Source: Roseihalotalea indica (lineage in GTDB: Bacteria; Bacteroidota; Bacteroidia; Cytophagales; Cyclobacteriaceae). Taken from it: a DNA stretch of 64,000 bases. The position numbers and the translations under genes are program-made. Positions 17,312 to 26,417 of the stretch are shown here, in pieces (position 1 is the first letter of the stretch; every line of letters begins with the position of its first letter). The notes beneath the pieces are model-generated. The model had not been told where the DNA came from, searched no databases, and saw only the letters and a program-made list of their open reading frames with translations. The stretch lies in the NCBI RefSeq assembly GCF_022458895.1, contig NZ_JAINFL010000012.1:62001-126000 (forward strand). The letters run 5' to 3'.

Positions 17312-18304
17312 ATGCCTTTGTTTGACAATCACGGACGTACAATTAACTACCTTCGCCTGGCCGTTACCGACCGCTGTAATCTGCGCTGCTTTTACTGTAT
17401 GCCGGCTGAGGGAATCTCGTATGTTCCAAAGAGCCAGTTACTTTCTTATGAAGAGATGGAGCGGCTGATACGATTACTGGCCGAAATGGGCATTAGCAAA
17501 ATTCGTATTACCGGTGGTGAACCCTTTGTGCGCCGCAACCTGATTGATTTTCTCTGGCGCGTGCATGCCATTCCTGGCATTGAGGAAGTGCATATTACCA
17601 CCAATGGGGTGCTCACCACTCCGTATGTGGCCGAGCTAAAGAACATGGGCATTGCCTCAGTTAACCTGAGCCTGGACACCTTTGACCGGCAGCGTTTTCT
17701 GGAAATTACCCGTCGTGATGAGTTTGAGCGGGTGCTGACCTGCTTTCATGCTCTGCTGGACCATCAGATTCCTACCAAGATTAATGCCGTGGTGATGGAA
17801 GGCAAGAATACCCAGGATATTATCCCACTGACTGAGCTTACCCGCCAATACCCGGTATCCGTACGCTTTATTGAAGAAATGCCCTTTAATGGCGAAGGTA
17901 GCCACTACCCCGTGCTGGTCTGGACACACCGGAAAATTCTGGATGTGCTTAAAGCGCAGTACCCTGCTCTGGAAAAACTTCCTGATCCTCCTACGTCTAC
18001 TTCCTACAACTACCGCGTTCCCGGTCATCAGGGTACGGTGGGTATTATTGCTGCATTTAGCCGCACCTTTTGTGGTACCTGCAACCGTATTCGCCTCACT
18101 GCCCAGGGCACTCTAAAAACCTGCCTGTATGATCAGGGAGTGCTTGATATTAAAGATATAATGCGCTCCGGAGCATCGGATGTGGTGTTGCAACAAGCGT
18201 TTGAGAAAGCCTTTCGGAATCGGGCAAAAGACGGTTACGAAGCTGAGCAGCAACGGCAGGAAAAGCGTCCGGCAACCGAGTCTATGTCTACCATCGGGGG
18301 ATGA
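17312..18304 (+). CDS. moaA: GTP 3',8-cyclase MoaA
   Basis: Radical SAM enzyme for the first step of molybdenum cofactor synthesis, with two [4Fe-4S] clusters. The SAM cluster ligands are Cys22, Cys26 and Cys29 in TDRCNLRCFYC. RITGGEPFVR is the SAM-binding block, and the C-terminal cluster is FCGTCNRIRLTAQGTLKTC. The protein ends MSTIGG; the terminal Gly-Gly is required in MoaA. The length of 330 residues is normal. It is divergent from moaD. All steps through MoaC, MoaDE and MoeA are represented in the window, except a MogA/MoaB-type adenylyltransferase and MoeB. Confidence 0.96.
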   Translation: MPLFDNHGRTINYLRLAVTDRCNLRCFYCMPAEGISYVPKSQLLSYEEMERLIRLLAEMGISKIRITGGEPFVRRNLIDFLWRVHAIPGIEEVHITTNGVLTTPYVAELKNMGIASVNLSLDTFDRQRFLEITRRDEFERVLTCFHALLDHQIPTKINAVVMEGKNTQDIIPLTELTRQYPVSVRFIEEMPFNGEGSHYPVLVWTHRKILDVLKAQYPALEKLPDPPTSTSYNYRVPGHQGTVGIIAAFSRTFCGTCNRIRLTAQGTLKTCLYDQGVLDIKDIMRSGASDVVLQQAFEKAFRNRAKDGYEAEQQRQEKRPATESMSTIGG

Positions 18305-18343
18305 TTTTTTAGACAAACTTTATATAGATAGTGCTCAGGAAGA

Positions 18344-18351
18344 TATTTTTG
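18344..18351 (+). promoter_or_regulatory. Candidate -7 box for the porin-like gene
   Basis: TATTTTTG matches TAnnTTTG and sits 25 nt before the start at 18376, only 40 nt after the moaA stop. No good -33 box is apparent. Confidence 0.4.
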
Positions 18352-18375
18352 TATCTTGGCTGAAAATTTTTTTGC

Positions 18376-19761
18376 ATGACTCATATCAAGATTACCACTT
18401 TTTTGTGGCTGACCTTTCTTTGTTTTTACTCTACTTCCGCTGTTTTTGCCCAAGGCTCTGAAATTTATGAGGACGGTATCCGTATTCCGGTAGGGAAAGA
18501 CAGTAGTAAATACATTCGCGTGGTGCTGGTAGAGCAGTTCTGGGTACGCTGGATGCAGACCAACCCCGGCACGGTAGGGTCAGACGGTGAACCTGCCGAC
18601 TGGCTGACTGATATTGGCAGCCGTCGCTCGCGCATTACGCTCTATTCTCAGATTTCGCCTCGTTTTTTAGTTTATACCCAGGTTGGTATTAACAATCAGA
18701 CATTTCTGAATGGAGGTGCTCCTGGCCAAGGCCCCAAAAAGCCCCAGATGTTTGTGCACGATGCCTGGACGGAGTTTACCGTGATTCCTGAGCAGGACTA
18801 TGAAACTGGCGAAGCCAATCAGTTTTCTCTTTCTCTGGGAGCCGGGTTGCATTTCTGGAACGGTATTTCCCGTATCAGCTCACCCGGTATTACCAATTTC
18901 CTGACAGTAGATTTGCCCGTATTTAGTTTTTCTAATATAGAGCGCACCGATCAGTTTGGGCGACAGTACGGGATATACGCCAAAGGCATGTTAGGCAAGC
19001 TGCACTATCAGCTTCACTGGAATAAGCCATTTGCGCATGAGCAGCGGTCTGAAATAACTACCGAGCGAGCCAGTAACATATTCTCTGACCGTTGGGCGGC
19101 CGGCGGGTATGCTGCTTATCAGTTTCTGGAAAAAGAAAGTGTTTTCTCACCTTACCGAGTCGGCACCTATGCGGGTACGAAGCGGGTCTTTAATATAGGC
19201 GCTGGGTTCTACCACCATCCGGAAGCCAGCGGTACATTGATGAGCGGTAATACCGATGATATACAGAAACATGCCCAATCTGTATGGGCCGTAGATGCTT
19301 TTCTGGATTATCCCTTCGGCGAACAGGGTATGGCGGTAACGGCTTATGCTTCGTTGTTCAATTTTGATTATGGCCCCAACTATTTTCGTACTGTCGGCAT
19401 TATGAATCTGGATACCCGCGCGGCTGACCCTTCCGTGTCGCTATCTGGTTATGGCAATGCCGAACCATTGCTAGGTACCGGAAGTATTTTGCTGGCCCAG
19501 GCCGGACTACTGCTGCCCCCCGACTGGCTGGGTTCGCTGGGAAAGGTCCAACCTTTCACCCAGATAGAATATAAAGACCTGGACTACCTGGATGATACAT
19601 TTACTAATCTGGATGTGGGGTTTAACTGGTTTCTGGAAGGTCACAACGCTAAAATTACCCTACAATACGGCACTCGCCCGATCTTTACCGAACAAAACGG
19701 CCTGCGTCTCCAAACAGATACCCGCGGCCAATGGACCCTTCAAACGCAGATTTATATATAA
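18376..19761 (+). CDS. Outer-membrane porin-like beta-barrel protein
   Basis: A 461-residue exported protein. Residues 1-26 are a signal peptide ending SAVFAQ. The mature chain has many amphipathic strands, the sequence IGSRRSRITLYSQISPRFLVYTQVG and a C-terminal RGQWTLQTQIYI, all as expected for a 16-18 strand porin of the OprO/P-like type in Bacteroidota. I do not recognise a specific subfamily or substrate. It is on the same strand as moaA, 71 nt downstream but with its own promoter candidate. Confidence 0.75.
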   Translation: MTHIKITTFLWLTFLCFYSTSAVFAQGSEIYEDGIRIPVGKDSSKYIRVVLVEQFWVRWMQTNPGTVGSDGEPADWLTDIGSRRSRITLYSQISPRFLVYTQVGINNQTFLNGGAPGQGPKKPQMFVHDAWTEFTVIPEQDYETGEANQFSLSLGAGLHFWNGISRISSPGITNFLTVDLPVFSFSNIERTDQFGRQYGIYAKGMLGKLHYQLHWNKPFAHEQRSEITTERASNIFSDRWAAGGYAAYQFLEKESVFSPYRVGTYAGTKRVFNIGAGFYHHPEASGTLMSGNTDDIQKHAQSVWAVDAFLDYPFGEQGMAVTAYASLFNFDYGPNYFRTVGIMNLDTRAADPSVSLSGYGNAEPLLGTGSILLAQAGLLLPPDWLGSLGKVQPFTQIEYKDLDYLDDTFTNLDVGFNWFLEGHNAKITLQYGTRPIFTEQNGLRLQTDTRGQWTLQTQIYI

Positions 19762-19822
19762 GAAGAAGGTGCGAATGGGTTGATGTGGTGGAAGGTAAAG
19801 TAATGTTGAACACTGCCTCCCG

Positions 19823-20128
19823 TCATCCTCTCATCTCATGAATGTCGTCTACATTAGCCGTTTTGTAGAAGTTATATAGCTTCATAACAATAGCCATAGC
19901 CACGGCAGCTTCGGCCGCCGCCACTACTATAACGAAGAGAGAAAATACCTGTCCTTGCAATAAGTTGGCATCATAGCGGCTAAAGGCAATCAGGTTGATG
20001 TTCGCTGCATTCAGGATCAACTCAATCCCAATCAAAATTACAATAGCATTTCGTTTGGTGATCACTATTGCCAGGCCTACACAGAGTAGAAAAGCACTTA
20101 GCAGTATGTAGTGTTCTAGAGGTATCAT
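19823..20128 (-). CDS. nuoK: NADH-quinone oxidoreductase subunit K (orphan)
   Basis: A 101-residue, three-helix membrane protein of complex I. Glu36 in IGIELILNAANINLIAF and Glu73 in VVAAAEAAVAMAIV match the two conserved membrane glutamates of NuoK. Length is normal. No other nuo gene is adjacent, which is unusual because nuoK is normally inside nuoA-N next to nuoL. MrpC/MnhC is the nearest alternative, but those are longer and sit in mrp operons. Heptad-repeat hairpin 20136-20232 lies immediately upstream. Confidence 0.85.
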   Translation of the reverse strand: MIPLEHYILLSAFLLCVGLAIVITKRNAIVILIGIELILNAANINLIAFSRYDANLLQGQVFSLFVIVVAAAEAAVAMAIVMKLYNFYKTANVDDIHEMRG

Positions 20129-20135
20129 CTTTTCA

Positions 20136-20232
20136 AGGGTACAGGGTAAATGGTGAACGGTTGAGAGGTAGTCGTACAGAGATGTTCATCTCTAAATCCT
20201 CTGCACCCTTCACCTTCTACTGTTTACCCTTC
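20136..20232. repeat. Inverted heptad-period repeat element (copy C)
   Basis: The left arm is five 7-nt units (AGGGTAC, AGGGTAA, ATGGTGA, ACGGTTG, AGAGGTA; 20136-20170). The right arm is five opposed units (CCTCTGC, ACCCTTC, ACCTTCT, ACTGTTT, ACCCTTC; 20198-20232). An inner perfect hairpin AGAGAT-GTTC-ATCTCT sits in the middle. Confidence 0.65.
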
Positions 20233-20236
20233 AAAG

Positions 20237-20848
20237 TTAATTAAAATAGCCGAACTTGAAATTCAGGAAGACAGCCATGCTGCTTAAATCCCTATCCTGA
20301 ATACCAGGAGTATCGGAGCCGCTTACCAGCCGGTAGGTTAGTCCACCGTTCAGCCGGAAAAAATCGGTGATGTTTAATTCCAGACCGGCGCCGGGTTCAA
20401 AAACGAAGAAGTTACTGTGGGTATCGGTCAGGTCAGGTGTGCCCTCCAGGTCCTGCGTGATACCGCCACCACCCACCAGCATATGGGTAGTCAGGTGTAG
20501 CATACGATCTGAACGGAAAATGTACTCGACCATAAGCCCCCCGTACCCCATATCATAATGCAGCGCTTCATTGGGTATGGCAGATTCTGAGGCGGGTACC
20601 TTCAGCTGCGTAACCAGCCCGTAGCCACCGCCCCCAATCATCCACTTTTTATTGACATACCAGCCACCGTAGCCCCCAAAGAGCAAAGCAAAGTCGCCAT
20701 TAATAGTGCTGGACCGCAACGAAGGCCCCCCGTAGCCGCCCGAGCTGGTTATGCGAAAACCGTTGACCAATGTCTCCTGCTCATTATCCTGAGCGTGTAG
20801 TACGGTGAAAGAGAGAAAAAAAAGAAGAAAGACAAATACTGATTTCAT
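20237..20848 (-). CDS. Exported outer-membrane beta-barrel protein
   Basis: A 203-residue protein with signal peptide MKSVFVFLLFFLSFTVLHAQ, then a Gly-rich segment (GGYGGPSLRSSTINGDFALLF and GGYGGWYVNKKWMIGGGGYG) in which glycines alternate with aromatic residues as in small barrels. It ends AVFLNFKFGYFN, with the aromatic C-terminus of outer-membrane proteins. No named family is recognised. A TACTTTTG -7-like box lies at 20925-20932 on the minus strand. Function unknown. Confidence 0.75.
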   Translation of the reverse strand: MKSVFVFLLFFLSFTVLHAQDNEQETLVNGFRITSSGGYGGPSLRSSTINGDFALLFGGYGGWYVNKKWMIGGGGYGLVTQLKVPASESAIPNEALHYDMGYGGLMVEYIFRSDRMLHLTTHMLVGGGGITQDLEGTPDLTDTHSNFFVFEPGAGLELNITDFFRLNGGLTYRLVSGSDTPGIQDRDLSSMAVFLNFKFGYFN

Positions 20849-20956
20849 AGGGATTATTAGGTTAAAAAATGCACTGCTGGCCGTAAAAGCAAATGCCTGC
20901 CAATCGCTTCCGGTAATGCAATTTCAAAAGTACTAAAAATTGATAAACCTGCTATA

Positions 20957-22264
20957 CTAAGCGGTAACCCGGGCGGGTTGTTTTTTCTGAGGCGTTGAAT
21001 CAGCCATTTTTGTAGGTAGGATAATCCGGAAGGTCGTTCCTACATCAATTTCAGAGTGTTTTACGAAGATCTTTCCTTTATGATAGTTCTCAACAATCCG
21101 CTGGGCCAGCGACAGGCCCAACCCCCAGCCTCGCTTTTTGGTGGTGTAGCCGGGCGTGAATACCTGCTTCAATTTTGATTTAGGAATACCCTTGCCAGTA
21201 TCAGTAATATCGATAATCACCTGCTCCTGATGGTCATGCAATACCTGAATGGTTAGGTTGCCTACTCCACTCATGGCATCAACGGCATTTTTACAGATGT
21301 TTTCAATCACCCACTCAAACAGCGGAGCGTTAATGCGCACCGGAATAGGCTTACCATCTGCATGCAGTTGCAGGTGCACTTTTGTAGAAATCCGGTTTTG
21401 CAGGTAGGTAACAGAATTATTGAGAATATGGTAGAGGTTTTCTTCTTTTAGAGTAGGAATAGACCCGATACTGGAAAAGCGAGAGGTCACCATATTCAGG
21501 CGATTAATATCCTTATCCATTTCCTGTACTATGCTGGGATCATACGTCTCCGGGTCGGCACGAAAGTACTCAATCCAGGCCATGAGCGACGATAGGGGGG
21601 TGCCCAACTGGTGAGCGGTTTCCTTGGCCATTCCCACCCACACCCGGTTTTGCTCGGCCGTACGTGAATAACTAAAAATCAGGTACGCGATCAGGGCAAA
21701 AACCGAGATAACAGCGAGTTGAATGTAGGGATAGTACTGGAGCTGGGTCAGCAGAAAGGAGTTGCGGTAGTACACAAACTGGTAAGCAAAAATAATCCCT
21801 GTCTTAGGGTCGTGCAACTCAATCTCAATAGGCGGATAAGTCGCCCGCATTTTCTCAAGCTCCCGGGCAATAATGGCATCCTTCTTCTCCTGACTGTAAG
21901 AATCTTCCAGGTCAAGGTTTCGGGATGAAACATAATTGCCGAAGGCATCAGTTAATATTACCGGAATAGATTTGTTCGGAGTTACTACCTGTTCAAACAA
22001 ATAGGTGACGTTTTCATCCTCGTTGTTGGCGGTCATTTCAATAGCCTGGGCATAGAGGTCAATAAAGTTCTTTTCCCGTTCTTTCAAGCTATCTACCAAC
22101 CGGTTGGTGTACAGGATAGAAACTGTAGCAATAAGTACCGATACCAGCAGTACAATAACCCTAATGGTGTTTTTCTTTTGATAGAACCTTTCTACCGAAC
22201 TGAATGTAGCCTGGGTAGATGAGGACTCGCGTGAGCGATTTTTTGAGAAAAGACGTTGTAACAT
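20957..22264 (-). CDS. Membrane sensor histidine kinase
   Basis: A 435-residue kinase. TM1 is about residues 33-53, TM2 about 177-197, with a ~120-residue periplasmic loop between. The phospho-acceptor region is GMAKETAHQLGTPLSSLMAW, a variant H-box typical of Bacteroidota kinases. The ATPase domain has N-box ENICKNAVDAM, G1 DTGKGIP and G2 GWGLGLSLA. No response regulator gene is adjacent, so this is an orphan kinase here. The sensory loop has no recognised domain. It is divergent from the class III aminotransferase gene. Confidence 0.92.
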   Translation of the reverse strand: MLQRLFSKNRSRESSSTQATFSSVERFYQKKNTIRVIVLLVSVLIATVSILYTNRLVDSLKEREKNFIDLYAQAIEMTANNEDENVTYLFEQVVTPNKSIPVILTDAFGNYVSSRNLDLEDSYSQEKKDAIIARELEKMRATYPPIEIELHDPKTGIIFAYQFVYYRNSFLLTQLQYYPYIQLAVISVFALIAYLIFSYSRTAEQNRVWVGMAKETAHQLGTPLSSLMAWIEYFRADPETYDPSIVQEMDKDINRLNMVTSRFSSIGSIPTLKEENLYHILNNSVTYLQNRISTKVHLQLHADGKPIPVRINAPLFEWVIENICKNAVDAMSGVGNLTIQVLHDHQEQVIIDITDTGKGIPKSKLKQVFTPGYTTKKRGWGLGLSLAQRIVENYHKGKIFVKHSEIDVGTTFRIILPTKMADSTPQKKQPARVTA

Positions 22265-22393
22265 CTAAACCTTAATTACGAAGTTGTCTAAAGTACTTTC
22301 TTCAGACTGCGGACGCGTTCTGAAAACACAAGTTTAACAAAAAGGTAACGAAATTAAACCGGAAAAGTGTCTTTACACTTCTCTAATTTAGTC

Positions 22394-23605
22394 ATGAATA
22401 TGAGTCATATGATACTTTCGCAACGACAATTATTTTTAAACCACATTGCCCAGACTTCTGACTTCCCGCTGATGCTGGAGATTGACCGTGCCGAAGGGGT
22501 CTACATGTATCGCGAAGATGGACAGCGGTACCTGGACCTGATCTCAGGTATTGGGGTGAGTAATGTCGGCCACCGCCACCCCAAGGTAGTGCAGGCGGTA
22601 AAAGATCAGGTAGACCGCTATATGCATCTAATGGTGTACGGAGAGTTTGTGCAGACCCCGCAGGTACGGTTGGCGGAAGCTCTGGCTCAAACACTTCCTG
22701 ATCCTTTGAATGCTTGCTACTTCGTGAACTCCGGAAGCGAAGCCGTGGAAGGTGCGCTGAAACTGGCTAAACGCTATACCGGGCGGCCGAATCTGGTTTC
22801 CTGCCACCAGGCCTATCACGGTTCTTCGCAGGGTTCATTGTCGGTGTGTGGAAGTGAAGATTTTAAACGAGCGTACCGTCCCTTGCTGCCGGGCGTATCG
22901 CATATCCGGTTTAACCAACCGGAAGATTTTTCAGCAATTGATGAGCAGACGGCGGCGGTTATTATAGAAACGGTGCAAGGCGAGGCTGGAGTGCGGGTGG
23001 CTGATGCTGATTATTTTCAAGCGTTGCGCCAACACTGCGATGCCGTTGGAGCCCTACTGATTCTGGATGAAATTCAGGCCGGCTTTGGTCGTACGGGTAC
23101 TTTCTGGGCATTTGAACCCTACGGAATTGTGCCAGATATTATAGTGTCAGCCAAGGGAATGGGCGGAGGCATGCCCATTGGGGCATTTATGGCATCTCAG
23201 GAGGTGATGGGAGTATTGAAGAGTAACCCTATCCTCGGTCATATTTCTACGTTTGGCGGGCACCCCGTGAGCGCCGTAGCTTCCTTGGCTACATTACGCG
23301 TAATTCAGGAAGAAAAGCTGCTGGAGCAGGTGCCCGCCAAAGCCGAATTGGTAAAAGCGCGGCTTCAGCATCCGGCGATCCGTGGTATCCGGCACCGGGG
23401 CCTTATGATGGCAGTAGAGTTTGACTCCTTTGAGGTGTTGAAGCCCGTCATTGACCGGGCGATTGAGTTGGGCGTGCTTACCGATTGGTTTTTGTACTGT
23501 GATAATTCTATGCGCATTGCCCCGCCCTTAACTATACGGGAGGACGAGCTGGAAGAAGCCTGCGCCATCATTCTGCAAGCCATTGAAGAAGTAGTGCCAA
23601 TATAA
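22394..23605 (+). CDS. Class III PLP aminotransferase (acetylornithine/ornithine type)
   Basis: A fold-I transaminase of about 403 residues. CYFVNSGSEAVEGALKLAKR binds the PLP phosphate, LILDEIQAGFGRTG carries the ring-binding Asp, and Lys254 in SAKGMGGGMPIGAFM is the likely Schiff-base lysine. GHISTFGGHPVSAVASLATL is the family's C-terminal cofactor block. Three in-frame ATGs (22394, 22400, 22409) make the exact start uncertain. No arginine-synthesis genes are near, so the substrate (acetylornithine, ornithine, GABA or other omega-amine) is not decided. Its terminus is convergent with the methyltransferase gene. Confidence 0.88.
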   Translation: MNMSHMILSQRQLFLNHIAQTSDFPLMLEIDRAEGVYMYREDGQRYLDLISGIGVSNVGHRHPKVVQAVKDQVDRYMHLMVYGEFVQTPQVRLAEALAQTLPDPLNACYFVNSGSEAVEGALKLAKRYTGRPNLVSCHQAYHGSSQGSLSVCGSEDFKRAYRPLLPGVSHIRFNQPEDFSAIDEQTAAVIIETVQGEAGVRVADADYFQALRQHCDAVGALLILDEIQAGFGRTGTFWAFEPYGIVPDIIVSAKGMGGGMPIGAFMASQEVMGVLKSNPILGHISTFGGHPVSAVASLATLRVIQEEKLLEQVPAKAELVKARLQHPAIRGIRHRGLMMAVEFDSFEVLKPVIDRAIELGVLTDWFLYCDNSMRIAPPLTIREDELEEACAIILQAIEEVVPI

Positions 23606-23664
23606 TTGAGGGGTTACCAATCAGCGACTTCTTGGACGCGCAGGAAGGGGGCTATACACTAACA

Positions 23665-24249
23665 TTAGGCGCTTCTTTTTGCGCCAATAATAATGCCGGT
23701 AGCCCAGGCTTGCCGGGTTATAAACAGATCGTCTCTTTCCTCTAGTGTTCTCACCAAGTTAGAAGCTTTTTCAGCATGCCCCTTGGGCCAGTTAGGTTGG
23801 GGCTGCATATCATCAATAATGTACAGACCGCCCGGAGTAAGCATGGCGAGGGTTTCTTCCAGCAACAGGTATTTGCCATGCCAGGTATCAGCAAAGATAT
23901 AGTCAAAAGTGAGGTGCTTGTTTTGTTGAATCCAGGCTTCGCCGTCGCTGAGGATAATTTCCAACCGGGGATCATCACCAAGGTGCTGCCTGGCAATACT
24001 CAGGAATTTCTCCTCGTTGTCTATAGATGTGAGCGATGACTGGCGGTCCATACCATCTAAAATCCAGGCCGTGGATAAGCCGGTTCCGGTGCCTAACTCA
24101 AGGAATCTGCCTCCCGGCTTGGTAGCGGCCAGAGTTCTGAGCAACCTGCCGGTGAGTTGGTCCGAACTCATGGAGAAGCCCGATTTTTGAGTGGCTTGCT
24201 GAATATCACTATATTTTTTCGGAATACGTGGACTGGTAGATACGGGCAT
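23665..24249 (-). CDS. Class I SAM-dependent (O-)methyltransferase
   Basis: A 194-residue cytosolic Rossmann-fold methyltransferase. The SAM-binding motif I is FLELGTGTGLSTAWIL. TSIDNEEKFLSIARQHL gives the acidic residue for the ribose, and FDYIFADTWHGKYLLLEETLAML is close to motif II. Layout and size resemble O-methyltransferase family 3, but the metal-binding residues of that family cannot be confirmed. It ends near the class III aminotransferase gene. The substrate is unknown. Confidence 0.82.
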   Translation of the reverse strand: MPVSTSPRIPKKYSDIQQATQKSGFSMSSDQLTGRLLRTLAATKPGGRFLELGTGTGLSTAWILDGMDRQSSLTSIDNEEKFLSIARQHLGDDPRLEIILSDGEAWIQQNKHLTFDYIFADTWHGKYLLLEETLAMLTPGGLYIIDDMQPQPNWPKGHAEKASNLVRTLEERDDLFITRQAWATGIIIGAKRSA

Positions 24250-24292
24250 TTTCTATATGGTAGTCTGGTTGAAATAAAGTGGTTTCGGGAGG

Positions 24293-25600
24293 CTAGTTAC
24301 CGGAGTATACCCACTTCTCAAAGAAGCCGGTTAGATTCTTTCCGGTTGATTCTTCCATTGCCCGCTGAAATTCCGGCGTAAGCACCGATTTCCCGTAATA
24401 CTGCTGGCTGTAGTATCGGATGCCCTTCCAGAAAGTATCATTCCCCAGTGTTTCTCTAAGTTGGTGCAACACGTATGCGCCTTTAAAGTACACCAGGTTC
24501 CGATCGTCTGCCGTAGGAGCTAACCAGTTTTTAAACACCAGGGGTTTATCGGCTCCCTTTGCCTTGATTGTTTCGTATACCTCGCGGTAAGCGTTGATAT
24601 TCTCCAGGTATTTTTCCTGGCCAAAACGATGCTCATTATAAGCCGCCGACATATACGTGGCAAAGGCTTCGTTCAACCAGAAATGGCCAAAATTCTGACA
24701 GGTAATCATATTGCCCCACCACTGATGGGCCAGTTCATGCGTGATCAAATTGATTTCTGTACTATCGGCCAGCACCATATCACCGTACGCCTCTTTAAGT
24801 ACGGAAAAACCAGACATTTCCTGGTAATGATTACCCATAAGTAGCTGAGAATACGACGGTTGTCCGTAAGGTGCCCCGGCTTTTTCTTCAAAGAACCGGA
24901 GTATGTCGGGCGAAGCCTGGAAGATGGTGGCTAGCTGATCAGCCGGGTAACGATCTGAGTAATAATGTAAGTCAGTGCCTTTATAGTCGGCACTGGCCTG
25001 GTGGAATGTGCCCAGCGCAAAGCCATAGGTATACGGTGGAGTGGCTACCTCCTGTTGCCAGACATAACTGACCTTATTTTCCTTTACTTTTTTTTCATCT
25101 ATCAGTATTCCGTTGGCTACATTTTGCAAATCTTCCGGAAGGATAAGTTCTAATTGTATGGAAGCCCGGTCATCGGGTTGATCGTGGCACACCATCCACT
25201 CGCTGGTGAAGTAGACCGTGTACATCTGCGATTTTTCCGAGGAAAATACCACTCCTCGGGTGGGCGAGCCATGATAATAGATTTGGATGCTATGTTCTTC
25301 AGTGAGAGGCTGAGAGAAGGTAATGATCACTTGGCTTTTTTCCTGCCGGAAGCTTTTTATCCCCTTACCTTCTACCTGGATCACAGTGAGGCTGCCGCAA
25401 TCGAGGGTGATCTGGTTTTCATCCTCGGCTGCCAGGAAGTCGACTGTAACCCTTCCTTTAATAGAGCGTTGGGAGATGTCCGGTTCAAGCTGTACTTGGT
25501 AGCTAAGCACATCGAGCTGGGGGAGAGATTGTTGAGCAAAGGTGTACTGGTTAAGTATATAAACAACAAAAAACGTGAGGCTGATTATTTTATGAATCAT
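24293..25600 (-). CDS. Short M1-family zinc metallopeptidase, exported
   Basis: A 435-residue aminopeptidase-like protein. The signal peptide includes ISLTFFVVYILNQYTFAQQ. The N-terminal beta-domain precedes the zinc site HELAHQWWGN with the third ligand Glu in NEAFATYMSAAY. It ends directly after the thermolysin-like domain (FFEKWVYSGN) and lacks the C-terminal ARM-like domain. The usual GxMEN substrate motif is not intact: the corresponding stretch reads YQEMSGFSVLKEAYGD. The catalytic zinc site is complete, so a peptidase is likely but specificity may differ. Expected location is periplasm or cell surface. Confidence 0.87.
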   Translation of the reverse strand: MIHKIISLTFFVVYILNQYTFAQQSLPQLDVLSYQVQLEPDISQRSIKGRVTVDFLAAEDENQITLDCGSLTVIQVEGKGIKSFRQEKSQVIITFSQPLTEEHSIQIYYHGSPTRGVVFSSEKSQMYTVYFTSEWMVCHDQPDDRASIQLELILPEDLQNVANGILIDEKKVKENKVSYVWQQEVATPPYTYGFALGTFHQASADYKGTDLHYYSDRYPADQLATIFQASPDILRFFEEKAGAPYGQPSYSQLLMGNHYQEMSGFSVLKEAYGDMVLADSTEINLITHELAHQWWGNMITCQNFGHFWLNEAFATYMSAAYNEHRFGQEKYLENINAYREVYETIKAKGADKPLVFKNWLAPTADDRNLVYFKGAYVLHQLRETLGNDTFWKGIRYYSQQYYGKSVLTPEFQRAMEESTGKNLTGFFEKWVYSGN

Positions 25601-26417
25601 AGTTAGAGGTGATTGTCCGACTCCGCCCCGGAATCAAGGAATAGTGTATACATAAGGATGTTCAATCGCATAATAAGCATTTGAACAGCTATATTGAAAT
25701 CAGCTATTTATACAATGCCCCTCAATTTTTATCATTACTCCCTTAAAGCAGCCCTATAGATATGAGTAAGTGCAATGCATCTTTTCAGCTTATCGATTAT
25801 AAGATCAGGTGATGCCTTAGTAGCATCCTGCTGTTTCAATAGTTTGCGGTAATCAATTTCAATATTCGGGTACCACCATCGCATACTAAGCCCTCAGCAA
25901 AAAGATCATTACTAACGTTCTCACGGTCTGTTATTCGTATTACTAATACTGTAATAAAGCTTCTGCTCTTGGGTGAAGTGGTATAAAATTTAGGAGTCTA
26001 CCAGAGGGGACCCCTGAAGTTTGCTCCCAGTCGATACCCGTAATAAATTCTCGTTCGCTTATGCTATCCCGATTGTCTCATGTAAGAAACCCGTGGATGC
26101 TGTATGCTCCTCCGCGGGAGAACGTTTACGCAGGCGGATGTCGTACCCTCCCGCCCTTTATTATAGATTGCTGATTTACTTTATATAAGGAAAAAAGTGA
26201 ATTTTTAAGAATTGTCCCCTTTTTCAGAAAGACTTTTTATAGCGCAATACACAGGAAAGTATCTATGCTTATTAGCCCTGTTCGCTTTTCTTACATCAGG
26301 GTTGCTCAGCGTAAATTTACCTGGGTAAGGTACAAACTAAAGTCCATTGGCAATGTATCGATGGGTTCTTTACTATTGTGTTATTCTTATAATTATAGAC
26401 TAAATTTTCATTAAACC
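25601..26417. other. Gene-poor stretch with a possible gene remnant
   Basis: About 820 bp without a recognisable gene. On the minus strand, 25735-25884 is open for 49 codons starting MRWWYPNIEIDYRK, with a helical, charged composition; it looks like the C-terminal relic of a larger protein or a tiny unknown gene. The rest has frequent stops in all frames. A GC-rich patch at ~26110-26160 has short inverted words. No transposase signature or terminal repeats were found. Confidence 0.35.

Noticed and set aside
19823..20128. MrpC/MnhC antiporter subunit
   Set aside because: Length and the IGIELILNAANINL block fit NuoK better, and no other mrp gene is near.
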